Positions 1-5,428 of a DNA stretch of 6,749 nt are shown here, in pieces. Both the position numbers and the translations under genes were made by a program. Source of the DNA: an uncultured Collinsella sp. (GTDB lineage: Bacteria; Actinomycetota; Coriobacteriia; Coriobacteriales; Coriobacteriaceae); the NCBI GenBank assembly GCA_958447915.1, contig CAUDCB010000108.1, forward strand, positions 1-6,749, written 5' to 3'. Every line of letters starts with the position of its first letter. The stretch's first letter is position 1. The notes below the pieces were generated by a model that saw only the letters and a list, made by a program, of their open reading frames with translations, searched no databases and was not told where the DNA came from.

Positions 1-9
1 CGCCCCATC

Positions 10-76
10 AGTTGCGGTGATATAGTTCCTATTTGTGCTGTTAAACCGCTTAAATCGGAACTATATCACCGCAACT
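10..76. repeat. Perfect 20-bp inverted repeat, copy 1
   Basis: Left arm 10-29 (AGTTGCGGTGATATAGTTCC) is exactly complementary to right arm 57-76, with a 27-nt spacer at 30-56. The right arm ends about 20 bases before the probable -10 box of map, so it covers or abuts the -35 region. A second, slightly diverged copy with the same 27-nt spacer length begins at 6690. The element may be an operator, a cruciform or hairpin-forming intergenic repeat, or a terminator of an upstream gene, since TTTTA follows the right arm. The arms and their symmetry are seen directly; the role is not known. Confidence 0.9.
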
Positions 77-97
77 TTTATGGACGCGTGGGTGGGC

Positions 98-103
98 TAT
101 ACT
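98..103 (+). promoter_or_regulatory. Probable -10 box of the map promoter
   Basis: TATACT matches the sigma-70 type -10 consensus (TATAAT) at five of six positions and lies 25 bases before the map start codon. No good -35 hexamer stands 16-18 bases upstream; that position overlaps the end of the inverted repeat (about 74-80). A protein bound to the repeat could therefore help or block RNA polymerase. This is inference from position only. Confidence 0.4.
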
Positions 104-128
104 AGCTGCGAATGAAAGGAAGTTAGCC

Positions 129-1016
129 ATGTATGACAAAGGACCCGTGCCTGGCCGCAACGACGCTTGCTGGTGCGGCAGCGGCAAAAAATATAAGAAA
201 TGCCATAGCGCCTTTGATGAGCGCCTCGAGCGCTTGTGGGAAGAGGGCTGGGAGGTTCTGCCCCGCACGCTCTACAAGACGCCCGCCGATATCGAGGGCA
301 TCAAGCGCTCCGCCGCCATCAACGTGGGCGTGCTCGACTACGTAGGCGAGCACATCGCCGCGGGCATGACCACCAACCAGATCGACCAGATGATCTACGA
401 CTACACCGTCGAGCACGGTGGCACGCCGGCCGACCTCAACTACGAGGGCTATCCCAAGAGCGTGTGCACCTCGATCAACGACGTGGTCTGCCACGGTATC
501 CCCTGCGATACGGACGTGCTGCACGAGGGCGACATTATCAACGTGGACTGCTCCACGATCCTAGACGGCTACTTTAGCGACTCGAGCCGCATGTTCTGCA
601 TCGGCGAAGTCTCGGCCGAGCGCCAGCGCCTGGTCGACGTCACCCGCGCCAGCGTGGAGGCGGGCCTGGCGGCCGTCAAGCCGTGGCTGCCGCTGTCCGT
701 TATGGCCGAGGCCGTGCAAAAGACGGTCGAGGACGCCGGCTTTAGCGTGGTGCGCGAGTACGGCGGACACGGCATCGGTAAGGAGTTCCACGAGGACCCG
801 TTTGTGGGCTTTACCACCGAGGCGCCCGATGTGGACACCATCATGGCTCCGGGCATGGTCTTTACCATCGAGCCCATGGTCAACGCCGGAGCGCCCGACA
901 TCAAGATTAGCAAGGGTGACGGTTGGTGTGTGCGCACCAAGGACGGTAGCGATTCGGCCCAGTGCGAGGTACAGCTCGTGGTGACCGAGGACGGCTACGA
1001 GTTGCTGAGCTGGTAG
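129..1016 (+). CDS. map: Type I methionine aminopeptidase with N-terminal SEC-C motif
   Basis: This cytoplasmic enzyme removes the initiator methionine from new proteins. The 295-residue product opens with a SEC-C zinc motif (C14, C16, C25, H26 in CWCGSGKKYKKCH) before a peptidase M24A catalytic domain from about residue 50 to the end. All expected catalytic residues are present: H122 (in VCHGIP; equivalent to E. coli H79), metal ligands D140, D151, H214 (GGHGIG), E248 (TIEPM) and E280 (QCE), plus H221 (FHEDP). E. coli Map has 264 residues; the extra length is mostly the N-terminal extension. SEC-C is a zinc-binding motif also found at the SecA C-terminus, and in a Map it is thought to aid ribosome or protein contact (inference). 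The start is supported by AAAGGAAG at 115-122, six bases before ATG. The gene appears monocistronic: its own -10 box lies upstream and a strong terminator follows. Confidence 0.96.
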   Translation: MYDKGPVPGRNDACWCGSGKKYKKCHSAFDERLERLWEEGWEVLPRTLYKTPADIEGIKRSAAINVGVLDYVGEHIAAGMTTNQIDQMIYDYTVEHGGTPADLNYEGYPKSVCTSINDVVCHGIPCDTDVLHEGDIINVDCSTILDGYFSDSSRMFCIGEVSAERQRLVDVTRASVEAGLAAVKPWLPLSVMAEAVQKTVEDAGFSVVREYGGHGIGKEFHEDPFVGFTTEAPDVDTIMAPGMVFTIEPMVNAGAPDIKISKGDGWCVRTKDGSDSAQCEVQLVVTEDGYELLSW

Positions 1017-1024
1017 CCGCACGG

Positions 1025-1073
1025 ACGCCGGATGCATGGACTTGCAACCGTCCATGCATCCGGCGTTTCGTTT
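1025..1073 (+). terminator. Intrinsic terminator of map
   Basis: A perfect 17-bp stem (1025-1041 with 1050-1066) with an 8-nt loop (1042-1049) is followed by the T-rich run TTCGTTT. It starts eight bases after the map stop codon. The stem includes the self-complementary ATGCAT on both arms. The form is that of a rho-independent terminator. Confidence 0.85.
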
Positions 1074-1082
1074 GAACGTTTT

Positions 1083-1128
1083 CCCAGATAAAACCTGCCA
1101 AAATAAACCTGTCCCTTTTTGGCAGGTT
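1083..1128. repeat. 46-bp hairpin repeat, copy 1
   Basis: The segment running from CCCAGATAAAACCTGCC to GGCAGGTT occurs again at 2320-2365 with a single difference. It contains a 12-bp stem (1092-1103 with 1117-1128) and a 13-nt loop. AAACCTG also appears twice on the left side (1091-1097 and 1105-1111), so the right arm could pair with either. Here it sits four bases before the ribosome binding site of the dehydrogenase gene and would lie in its 5' leader if transcription begins upstream. I recall similar sequences as abundant intergenic repeats in Collinsella; this is memory, not a search. Confidence 0.85.
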
Positions 1129-1146
1129 GAACGGAGAGGACTGCTT

Positions 1147-2082
1147 GTGAACATCCTGGTTTTGTTGCCCGTCAACGGCCGTCATCGCGCAATTCTTGAG
1201 TCGAGCGCTCCGGGCGAGGACTTTATCTACACGAGCGCCGACGCCGCCACGCGCGAGCAGGTCGCCGATGCCGACGTGATCCTGGGCAACATCGACCCTG
1301 ACATGCTCACGGCATGCGAGCATCTCCAGCTGTTGCAATTGCAGACCGCCGGCTATGACGACTACCTTGCCGCCGGCACCGTGCCGGCCGACGCCAAACT
1401 GTCTTGCTCGGTGGGCGCCTACGGCCAGGCCGTGAGCGAGCACATGTTTGCCATGGTCCTTTCCATGATGAAGCGTCTGCCTGGCTATCACGACTTGCAG
1501 CGCGAGCATCGCTGGGAGGATTTGGGGCCGGTCACTTCGCTCAAAAATGCCAATGTGCTCGTGCTGGGCGCGGGCGATATCGGCGGCCACTTCGCCACGC
1601 TCTGCCGCAGCATGGGTGCACACGTCCGCGGCATCAAGCGCCATCCGCTCGTCTACCCCATCGTGTTTGAGGACATGGACGGCATGGACGCCCTACCCGA
1701 GCGCCTGGCCGAGGCCGACATCGTCGCATCCTTTATGCCCAGCACGCCCGAGACCCGCGGCCTGGCGAACGCCGAGTTCTTCGCCGCGATGAAGCCGGGC
1801 GCCTTCTTTGCCAACGGTGGCCGCGGCGACCTTGTGGTTGCCGACGACCTGGTTGCCGCCCTGGAGTCGGGACATCTCGCCGGCGCCGCGGTCGACGTCA
1901 CCGACCCCGAGCCGCTGCCTGAGACAAGCCCGCTGTGGGATGCGCCCAACATGCTCATCACGCCGCACGTCTCCGGTTGGTTCCACCTGGCAGCTACGCT
2001 CAACAACGTCGTCAACATCGCCGCGGAGAATCTGCGTCACCTGCAGGCGGGCGAGACGCTACGTTGTTGGATCGAACACTAA
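1147..2082 (+). CDS. D-isomer-specific 2-hydroxyacid dehydrogenase
   Basis: This NAD(P)-dependent cytoplasmic oxidoreductase interconverts a 2-oxo acid and a D-2-hydroxy acid; the substrate cannot be read from sequence. With the GTG start at 1147 the protein has 311 residues, usual for the family. The Rossmann fingerprint GAGDIG is at about 141-146. The catalytic triad is R226 (NGGRGD), E255 (DPEPLP) and H274 (TPHVSG). The residues after the second Rossmann strand are K164-R165-H166 (GIKRHP) rather than an Asp, which in this family suggests NADP(H) preference (inference). The frame is open back to an ATG at 1036, but that extension would translate the map terminator and the 46-bp repeat. GTG has the clear ribosome binding site GGAGAGGA (1133-1140) six bases upstream. 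Relatives include glyoxylate/hydroxypyruvate reductases and D-lactate-type enzymes. Confidence 0.9.
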   Translation: MNILVLLPVNGRHRAILESSAPGEDFIYTSADAATREQVADADVILGNIDPDMLTACEHLQLLQLQTAGYDDYLAAGTVPADAKLSCSVGAYGQAVSEHMFAMVLSMMKRLPGYHDLQREHRWEDLGPVTSLKNANVLVLGAGDIGGHFATLCRSMGAHVRGIKRHPLVYPIVFEDMDGMDALPERLAEADIVASFMPSTPETRGLANAEFFAAMKPGAFFANGGRGDLVVADDLVAALESGHLAGAAVDVTDPEPLPETSPLWDAPNMLITPHVSGWFHLAATLNNVVNIAAENLRHLQAGETLRCWIEH

Positions 2083-2084
2083 GT

Positions 2085-2112
2085 ATTACGCCGTTCTAAC
2101 GAACGGCGTAAT
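2085..2112. terminator. 12-bp hairpin after the dehydrogenase gene
   Basis: ATTACGCCGTTC (2085-2096) pairs perfectly with 2101-2112 around the 4-nt loop TAAC, starting two bases after the stop codon. Position and shape fit a transcription terminator, but no T run follows on the plus strand, so termination could be weak or the hairpin may only protect the 3' end of the mRNA. Confidence 0.55.
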
Positions 2113-2125
2113 GAGCCGACGCTGC

Positions 2126-2224
2126 GAGCCCGCCGTTTGGCCAATCTGCCGCTCAATTTCAAAGGCGCGACCAGAAGGTCAGTGCCTTTTCATTTCACGG
2201 CACCTTGGCTCAAACGGCGGGCTC
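2126..2224. repeat. Long nested imperfect palindrome (about 99 nt)
   Basis: A perfect outer stem of 14 bp (2126-2139 with 2211-2224) continues after one bulged T (2210) with 5 bp (2140-2144 with 2205-2209), a 2x2 internal loop, 5 bp (2147-2151 with 2198-2202), a weakly paired region, 6 bp (2161-2166 with 2184-2189) and an apical 4-bp stem GACC/GGTC around AGAA (2169-2180). That is about 34 paired positions along one axis centred near 2175. It could be a structured RNA, a MITE-like remnant or a two-sided terminator; the function is unknown. Confidence 0.7.
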
Positions 2225-2319
2225 TCGCTGGCGTGCGCTCTACCTGCGGCGTTTCGCTGGCGCCGGCTTCATCTGCAAGCCTTAGCAGTTCCGTCTTGCC
2301 GTTGGCGTTGTGGCATTTG

Positions 2320-2365
2320 CCCAGATAAAACCTGCCAAAATAAACCTGTCCCTTTTTGGTAGGTT
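2320..2365. repeat. 46-bp hairpin repeat, copy 2
   Basis: This copy matches 1083-1128 at 45 of 46 positions. The only change is C to T at 2360, in the right arm of the 12-bp stem (2329-2340 with 2354-2365), which turns a G-C pair into a G-T (G-U in RNA) pair and so keeps the fold. Here the element lies between convergent genes, not in a leader, so its location does not depend on a particular gene role. Confidence 0.85.
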
Positions 2366-2472
2366 TGGTGCAATGGGGTCAGGTTGGCTTGCGCCATACC
2401 GGTAGTTCTGTCTGCGACACTCTCGCCAAAGTGATATCAAACATACATCTAGCGTTTTCGACACTTCGCTTA

Positions 2473-2655
2473 TTAGAGCCAGTCCGTCTCCTCGTCATAG
2501 CGGTCCGAATAGGCGTTACGCTTGAGTTCTTCAGCACTCGTTGGTCGCGCCTTGGACACGTCGACCCCTGACTCATGGCAAGCGGCGACGAACAGCTGTA
2601 AACCCCGATCAATAAGCTGAGCCCCACGCTCGGCCTTCATTTCTTCGGCTCGCAT
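2473..2655 (-). CDS. Unrecognised 60-residue protein, directly after the M18 gene
   Basis: The start codon follows the M18 aminopeptidase stop with no gap (TAA then ATG, same frame). A Shine-Dalgarno-like GGAG lies six bases before the ATG, inside the M18 C-terminal codons, so translational coupling is plausible. The peptide is charged, with a predicted helical N-terminal half (residues about 1-28) and an acidic tail ending YDEETDWL; no signal peptide, membrane segment or zinc motif is visible. A second ATG at residue 6 has only a weak site. Codons such as CGA, GGG, TTA and TCA make it less GC3-biased than its neighbours. I do not recognise the family. It may be a small protein, the C-terminal remnant of a decayed gene (a small regulator or antitoxin is possible but not shown), or a chance ORF. 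Confidence 0.4.
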   Translation of the reverse strand: MRAEEMKAERGAQLIDRGLQLFVAACHESGVDVSKARPTSAEELKRNAYSDRYDEETDWL

Positions 2656-4041
2656 TTAGAGCTCCACGCTTTCGGCGCCGTTGATAGTTAGGTCGCGCTC
2701 GTAGAAGGCGGTGAGGGCGCGGATGGCGTACATCACGTCGCGTACGCCGCCGGTCTCGTAGCTCGAGTGCATGGCCAGCTGCGGCAGGCCCACGTCCACG
2801 GCGTGCATGCTTGCCTGCATATTGGACAGGTTGCCGAGCGTGGAGCCACCCGCCATATCGCTCTTGTTGGCAAAGGCCTGCGTAGGCACGTCGGCGTCAT
2901 CGCAGATAGCCTGGAACACCGCGCGGCTAAAGGCATCGGTGCAGTAGTGTTGGTTGGCGGCTTCTTTGATGACGATGCCGCCGTTGAGCACCACCTGGTT
3001 GCGGGCATCGCACTTCTCGGCGTGGTTGGGATGCACGGCATGCGCGTTGTCGCAGCTCACGAGCATCGAGGCGGCAAGCGCACGGTGATACGACTCGTCA
3101 TCGAAGCCCAGCGACCCGTTGATGCGGCGCAGCGCGTCGGCCAAGAACGTCGACATGGCGCCCTGCTTGGTCTCGGAGCCAACCTCCTCGTTATCAAAGC
3201 AGCAGAAGACCGAGATGTCGTGCGCATTCTCGGCACCCAAAAATGCCTGCAGCGAGGTATAGGCGCATGCCAGGTCATCGAGCTTGGGCGTCGAGATAAA
3301 CTCGTCGGCCCAGCCCCAAATGCGCGCATCCTGACGATTGACCAGGAACAGGTCGCGACCCAGGATCTGCTCGGGCTCAACATCCAGCTCTTCGGCGATC
3401 AGGGCATCGAAGTCACCCTGTTTGAGTTCGCCGGCGCTGATGAGCGGGCACAGGTCGACGGCGCGATTGGGAGCAAAGCCCTCGTTAACGCCGCGGTTCA
3501 TATGGATGGCAAGGCTCGGAATGATGGCAACCTCGCGCTCGGTGGCAAGCAGGCGGCTCTCAATGCGATCGCCCTCGCGCACCAGCACGCGGCCCGCGAG
3601 TGCCAGCGGGCGATCGAACCAGGTGTAGTCGATCATGCCGCCGTAGGCCTCGGTGTTCAGGCGCAGCGTCTCGCCCGCGCCGTCGAGCTCGGGCACGGCC
3701 TTGACCTTAAACGTCGGAGAATCGCTGTGCGACGCCGTGAGCTGAAAATGATAGTCACCGGCAACGCCGTCCTCGCCCCACGTCGCGGCCAGGTCCTCGC
3801 CCACCTTAAAGGCGATAACGCTCGAGGTGTTGCGCTGCGTGTAATAACGCCCGCCCGGCTCGATGTCCCACGCCGCATTCTCGGGCAGGTAGGTAAAGCC
3901 CGCCTCGTCGAGCTCGGCCATAATGGTCGCCGCCGTATGGAACATGCTGGGGCATGCCTCGATAAAGTCGATAAGGTCGTTGGCGGCCTCGATATCGTCG
4001 GCCGTCACATGCGCGCGCTCGGGCGTTTCCTGATCCGTCAT
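2656..4041 (-). CDS. M18 family metallo-aminopeptidase (aspartyl aminopeptidase type)
   Basis: This cytoplasmic di-zinc exopeptidase releases N-terminal residues, often acidic ones in this family, from peptides; it belongs with DNPEP and bacterial ApeB. The 461-residue product (family usual about 430-480) carries the full active site: H105 (SHSDSP), bridging D255 (KLDDLA), catalytic E285 and ligand E286 (DNEEVGS), D331 (CDNAHAVHPN) and H425 (MHSSYE), matching human DNPEP H94, D264, E301, E302, D346 and H440. The frame is open upstream to an ATG at 4110, but the ATG at 4041 is preferred because AAGGGGAG stands five or fewer bases before it and MTDQETPERAHV begins just ahead of the conserved N-terminal helix. 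It is divergent from the Ntn hydrolase gene, and a 60-codon ORF follows its stop without a gap. It probably acts in peptide recycling; substrate preference is inferred from family only. Confidence 0.95.
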   Translation of the reverse strand: MTDQETPERAHVTADDIEAANDLIDFIEACPSMFHTAATIMAELDEAGFTYLPENAAWDIEPGGRYYTQRNTSSVIAFKVGEDLAATWGEDGVAGDYHFQLTASHSDSPTFKVKAVPELDGAGETLRLNTEAYGGMIDYTWFDRPLALAGRVLVREGDRIESRLLATEREVAIIPSLAIHMNRGVNEGFAPNRAVDLCPLISAGELKQGDFDALIAEELDVEPEQILGRDLFLVNRQDARIWGWADEFISTPKLDDLACAYTSLQAFLGAENAHDISVFCCFDNEEVGSETKQGAMSTFLADALRRINGSLGFDDESYHRALAASMLVSCDNAHAVHPNHAEKCDARNQVVLNGGIVIKEAANQHYCTDAFSRAVFQAICDDADVPTQAFANKSDMAGGSTLGNLSNMQASMHAVDVGLPQLAMHSSYETGGVRDVMYAIRALTAFYERDLTINGAESVEL

Positions 4042-4202
4042 GCTCTCCCCTTTCGCTGGGTTGATGGTCCCCTCCAGCATACCCCGCCGCGCCAGTGCCG
4101 TGCCTTTCATTCCATGTTTAATCCCGCGCCGCTCGCCAAGTTAAGTCATCATGTCCGCACTCCTTTTGCGACAATTACGCTATCAGGACGAAAGGAGCCG
4201 TC
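4042..4202. promoter_or_regulatory. Divergent intergenic promoter region
   Basis: These 161 bases separate the starts of the minus-strand M18 gene and the plus-strand Ntn hydrolase gene, so both promoters must lie here or in the coding ends. The half nearer the hydrolase (about 4115-4185) is richer in A/T. I see the ribosome binding site AAAGGAG (4191-4197) for the hydrolase but no convincing paired -35/-10 for it, and no clear operator dyad. Confidence 0.5.
4076..4081 (-). promoter_or_regulatory. Possible -10 box for the M18 gene
   Basis: Read on the minus strand, the hexamer is TATGCT, four matches to TATAAT, about 34 bases before the chosen ATG at 4041. The -35 position (around GGCACG) is poor. 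This would exclude the longer ATG at 4110 from the transcript and so agrees with the chosen start. Weak evidence. Confidence 0.25.
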
Positions 4203-5288
4203 ATGAAGCCACGTAACATTGCCATCGCCTGCGGTGTCGCGGGAGTCGCCGTCGGCCTTGCTGCTGCCACCGGTATCGTTTATCACAAACAAATCAAGTC
4301 CGCCGCGTCACTCAAACGCTTGACCGACTATGCGGATGGCTATGACCTGTACGCAATCGACATCGCTTACGACTACGACCTTGACCGCATCATCGCAACC
4401 GATGTGCGCGATGACCAGGCCTACATTGATGCTGTGGTGGCGCAGGTGTTGCCCGGCGTGCCGGCACATGTCCAGGCGCCCCAGTTTGCCTGCAGCGCTT
4501 TTGTCGCCGTAGATGCCGAAGGCCGCGTGCGCACCGGTCGCAATTACGACTTTAAGGACGACACCTCGGCGCTGCTGGTGCGCAATCACCCACGCGGCGG
4601 CTATGCCTCCATCGGGTTTGCCGCCCTTAACAACCTGGGCGATAACACTCCGCTTGACTCCGTCGCCGGACGCGCCGCCGCACTCATGGGCCCGTTTGCC
4701 CAGCTCGACGGTGTTAACGAATGCGGCGTGTCCATTGCCGTACTCACCCTGGATTCCAAGCCCTGTGACCAGGACACGCAGCGCCCCGTCATCAATACCT
4801 CGCTCGCCATCCGTCTGGTGCTCGACCGTGCCGCCACCACGCAAGAAGCTGTCGACCTGCTTTCCGCCTACGACATGCACGCCATGGCCGGACGCGACTA
4901 CCACTTCTTTATCAACGACGCCGCCGGTGACGCGCGCGTAGTAGAGTGGGATCCGCGCGACCCCGACCGCGCATGCAAGGCGACGCCCGTGCGCCAGGTT
5001 ACGAACTTCTACGCCTGCTATGGTGCCGAAGTGCTACCCAACCAAAAGAACGGCGAACTGGGCCATGGTAAAGAGCGCGCCGTCGCAATCGCCGATGTCC
5101 TCGACGCCCATGCCGGCGCCCAAGACGAGGCAGTCGCTTGGAAGGCCCTTCGCGCTGCAGCGCAAGAGCCCAATCCGGAAGACATCACCAGCAACACGCA
5201 GTGGTCGGTCGTCTTTGACAACACCGAGCCCGCTGCCGCCATCACGCTGCGCCGCCATTGGGGCGACGTCGACGCCTTCGCGTTGTAA
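4203..5288 (+). CDS. Exported Ntn hydrolase, choloylglycine hydrolase/linear amide C-N hydrolase type
   Basis: The 361-residue product looks like an N-terminal nucleophile hydrolase of the CBAH (peptidase C59) group, which cleaves linear amide bonds such as those in bile salts, penicillin V or N-acyl amides. A short basic start and a hydrophobic, Ala/Gly/Val-rich segment at about residues 5-27 indicate a signal peptide or membrane anchor. The catalytic block begins at C97 (FACSAF), followed by R113 and D116 (GRNYDF), N172 (DGVNECGVS) and N268 (VTNFY); TQWSVVFD near 332-339 fits the C-terminal part of the family. Classical bile salt hydrolases have Cys at position 2, whereas here about 96 residues precede it, as in acid ceramidase/NAAA-like proenzymes. 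Activation would need cleavage before C97 (inference). AAAGGAG (4191-4197) lies five bases before ATG. The substrate is unknown; a C45-type acyltransferase is the main alternative. Confidence 0.8.
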   Translation: MKPRNIAIACGVAGVAVGLAAATGIVYHKQIKSAASLKRLTDYADGYDLYAIDIAYDYDLDRIIATDVRDDQAYIDAVVAQVLPGVPAHVQAPQFACSAFVAVDAEGRVRTGRNYDFKDDTSALLVRNHPRGGYASIGFAALNNLGDNTPLDSVAGRAAALMGPFAQLDGVNECGVSIAVLTLDSKPCDQDTQRPVINTSLAIRLVLDRAATTQEAVDLLSAYDMHAMAGRDYHFFINDAAGDARVVEWDPRDPDRACKATPVRQVTNFYACYGAEVLPNQKNGELGHGKERAVAIADVLDAHAGAQDEAVAWKALRAAAQEPNPEDITSNTQWSVVFDNTEPAAAITLRRHWGDVDAFAL

Positions 5289-5357
5289 GGAGCCAGGCCC
5301 GTCGTCCTTACGCTCGCCTGACGCTGCTTACATTTCTATACATTTGAGCTAACACGT

Positions 5358-5390
5358 TTTACCCCTGTATCAACAGTGTGCGGGGGTAAA
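5358..5390. promoter_or_regulatory. 8-bp dyad in the pfk upstream region
   Basis: TTTACCCC (5358-5365) is the exact reverse complement of GGGGTAAA (5383-5390), separated by 17 bases. An inner CTGT/ACAG pairing (5365-5368 with 5373-5376) is an alternative fold. It ends about 38 bases before the pfk start codon and has no following T run, so an operator or leader hairpin is more likely than a terminator. The function is inferred from position only. Confidence 0.4.
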
Positions 5391-5400
5391 CTTATGCGCA

Positions 5401-5409
5401 TGTTATAAC
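5401..5409 (+). promoter_or_regulatory. Possible extended -10 element for pfk
   Basis: TGTTATAAC contains an extended -10 (TGn then TATAAC, five of six to consensus). There is no -35 hexamer at the right distance, where CGGGGG of the dyad lies. A start about seven bases downstream would put the 5' end at the ribosome binding site, giving a leader of only about 13 bases, which lowers confidence. TATACA at 5337-5342 is another -10 candidate further upstream. Confidence 0.3.
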
Positions 5410-5428
5410 TTGCCCGGAAGGATTCATC

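Larger units (their letters stand above)
2083..2472. other. 390-bp convergent intergenic region with hairpins and repeats
   Basis: This gap separates the ends of the plus-strand dehydrogenase and the minus-strand M18 operon. It contains the 12-bp hairpin (2085-2112), the long nested palindrome (2126-2224), a stretch with repeated GCTGGCG/GTTGGCG words (about 2227-2310), the second 46-bp repeat (2320-2365) and about 107 bases (2366-2472) of less GC-rich sequence with no gene I can support. Reading frames that cross it are unconvincing and are created by the repeats. Confidence 0.7.

Noticed and set aside
10..76. Inverted repeat and 46-bp repeat as a CRISPR array or as IS ends
   Set aside because: Neither repeat is tandemly arrayed with regular spacers, and no cas gene or transposase lies in the window; two copies of the inverted repeat 6.7 kb apart bracket only housekeeping genes, so a composite transposon is not supported.
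1808..2362. 184-codon plus-strand frame running through the dehydrogenase end into the intergenic region
   Set aside because: It overlaps the dehydrogenase in another frame, its first part is Arg/Ser/Pro-rich shadow sequence, and its end is the translated 46-bp repeat.
2282..2464. 60-codon minus-strand frame containing NLPKRDRFILAGFIW
   Set aside because: The peptide comes from the hairpin repeat, and the same peptide arises from copy 1 in another unrelated frame. No ribosome binding site is evident.
2767..4206. 479-codon open frame on the plus strand
   Set aside because: It is the antisense shadow of the M18 aminopeptidase, whose full set of catalytic residues is intact. Its composition is typical of antisense translation of GC-rich DNA and it has no ribosome binding site.
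5285..5311. GTAAGGA/TCCTTAC hairpin at the end of the hydrolase gene as a terminator
   Set aside because: Only 7 bp with a 13-nt loop, no T run, and the left arm overlaps the stop codon; not enough to call.
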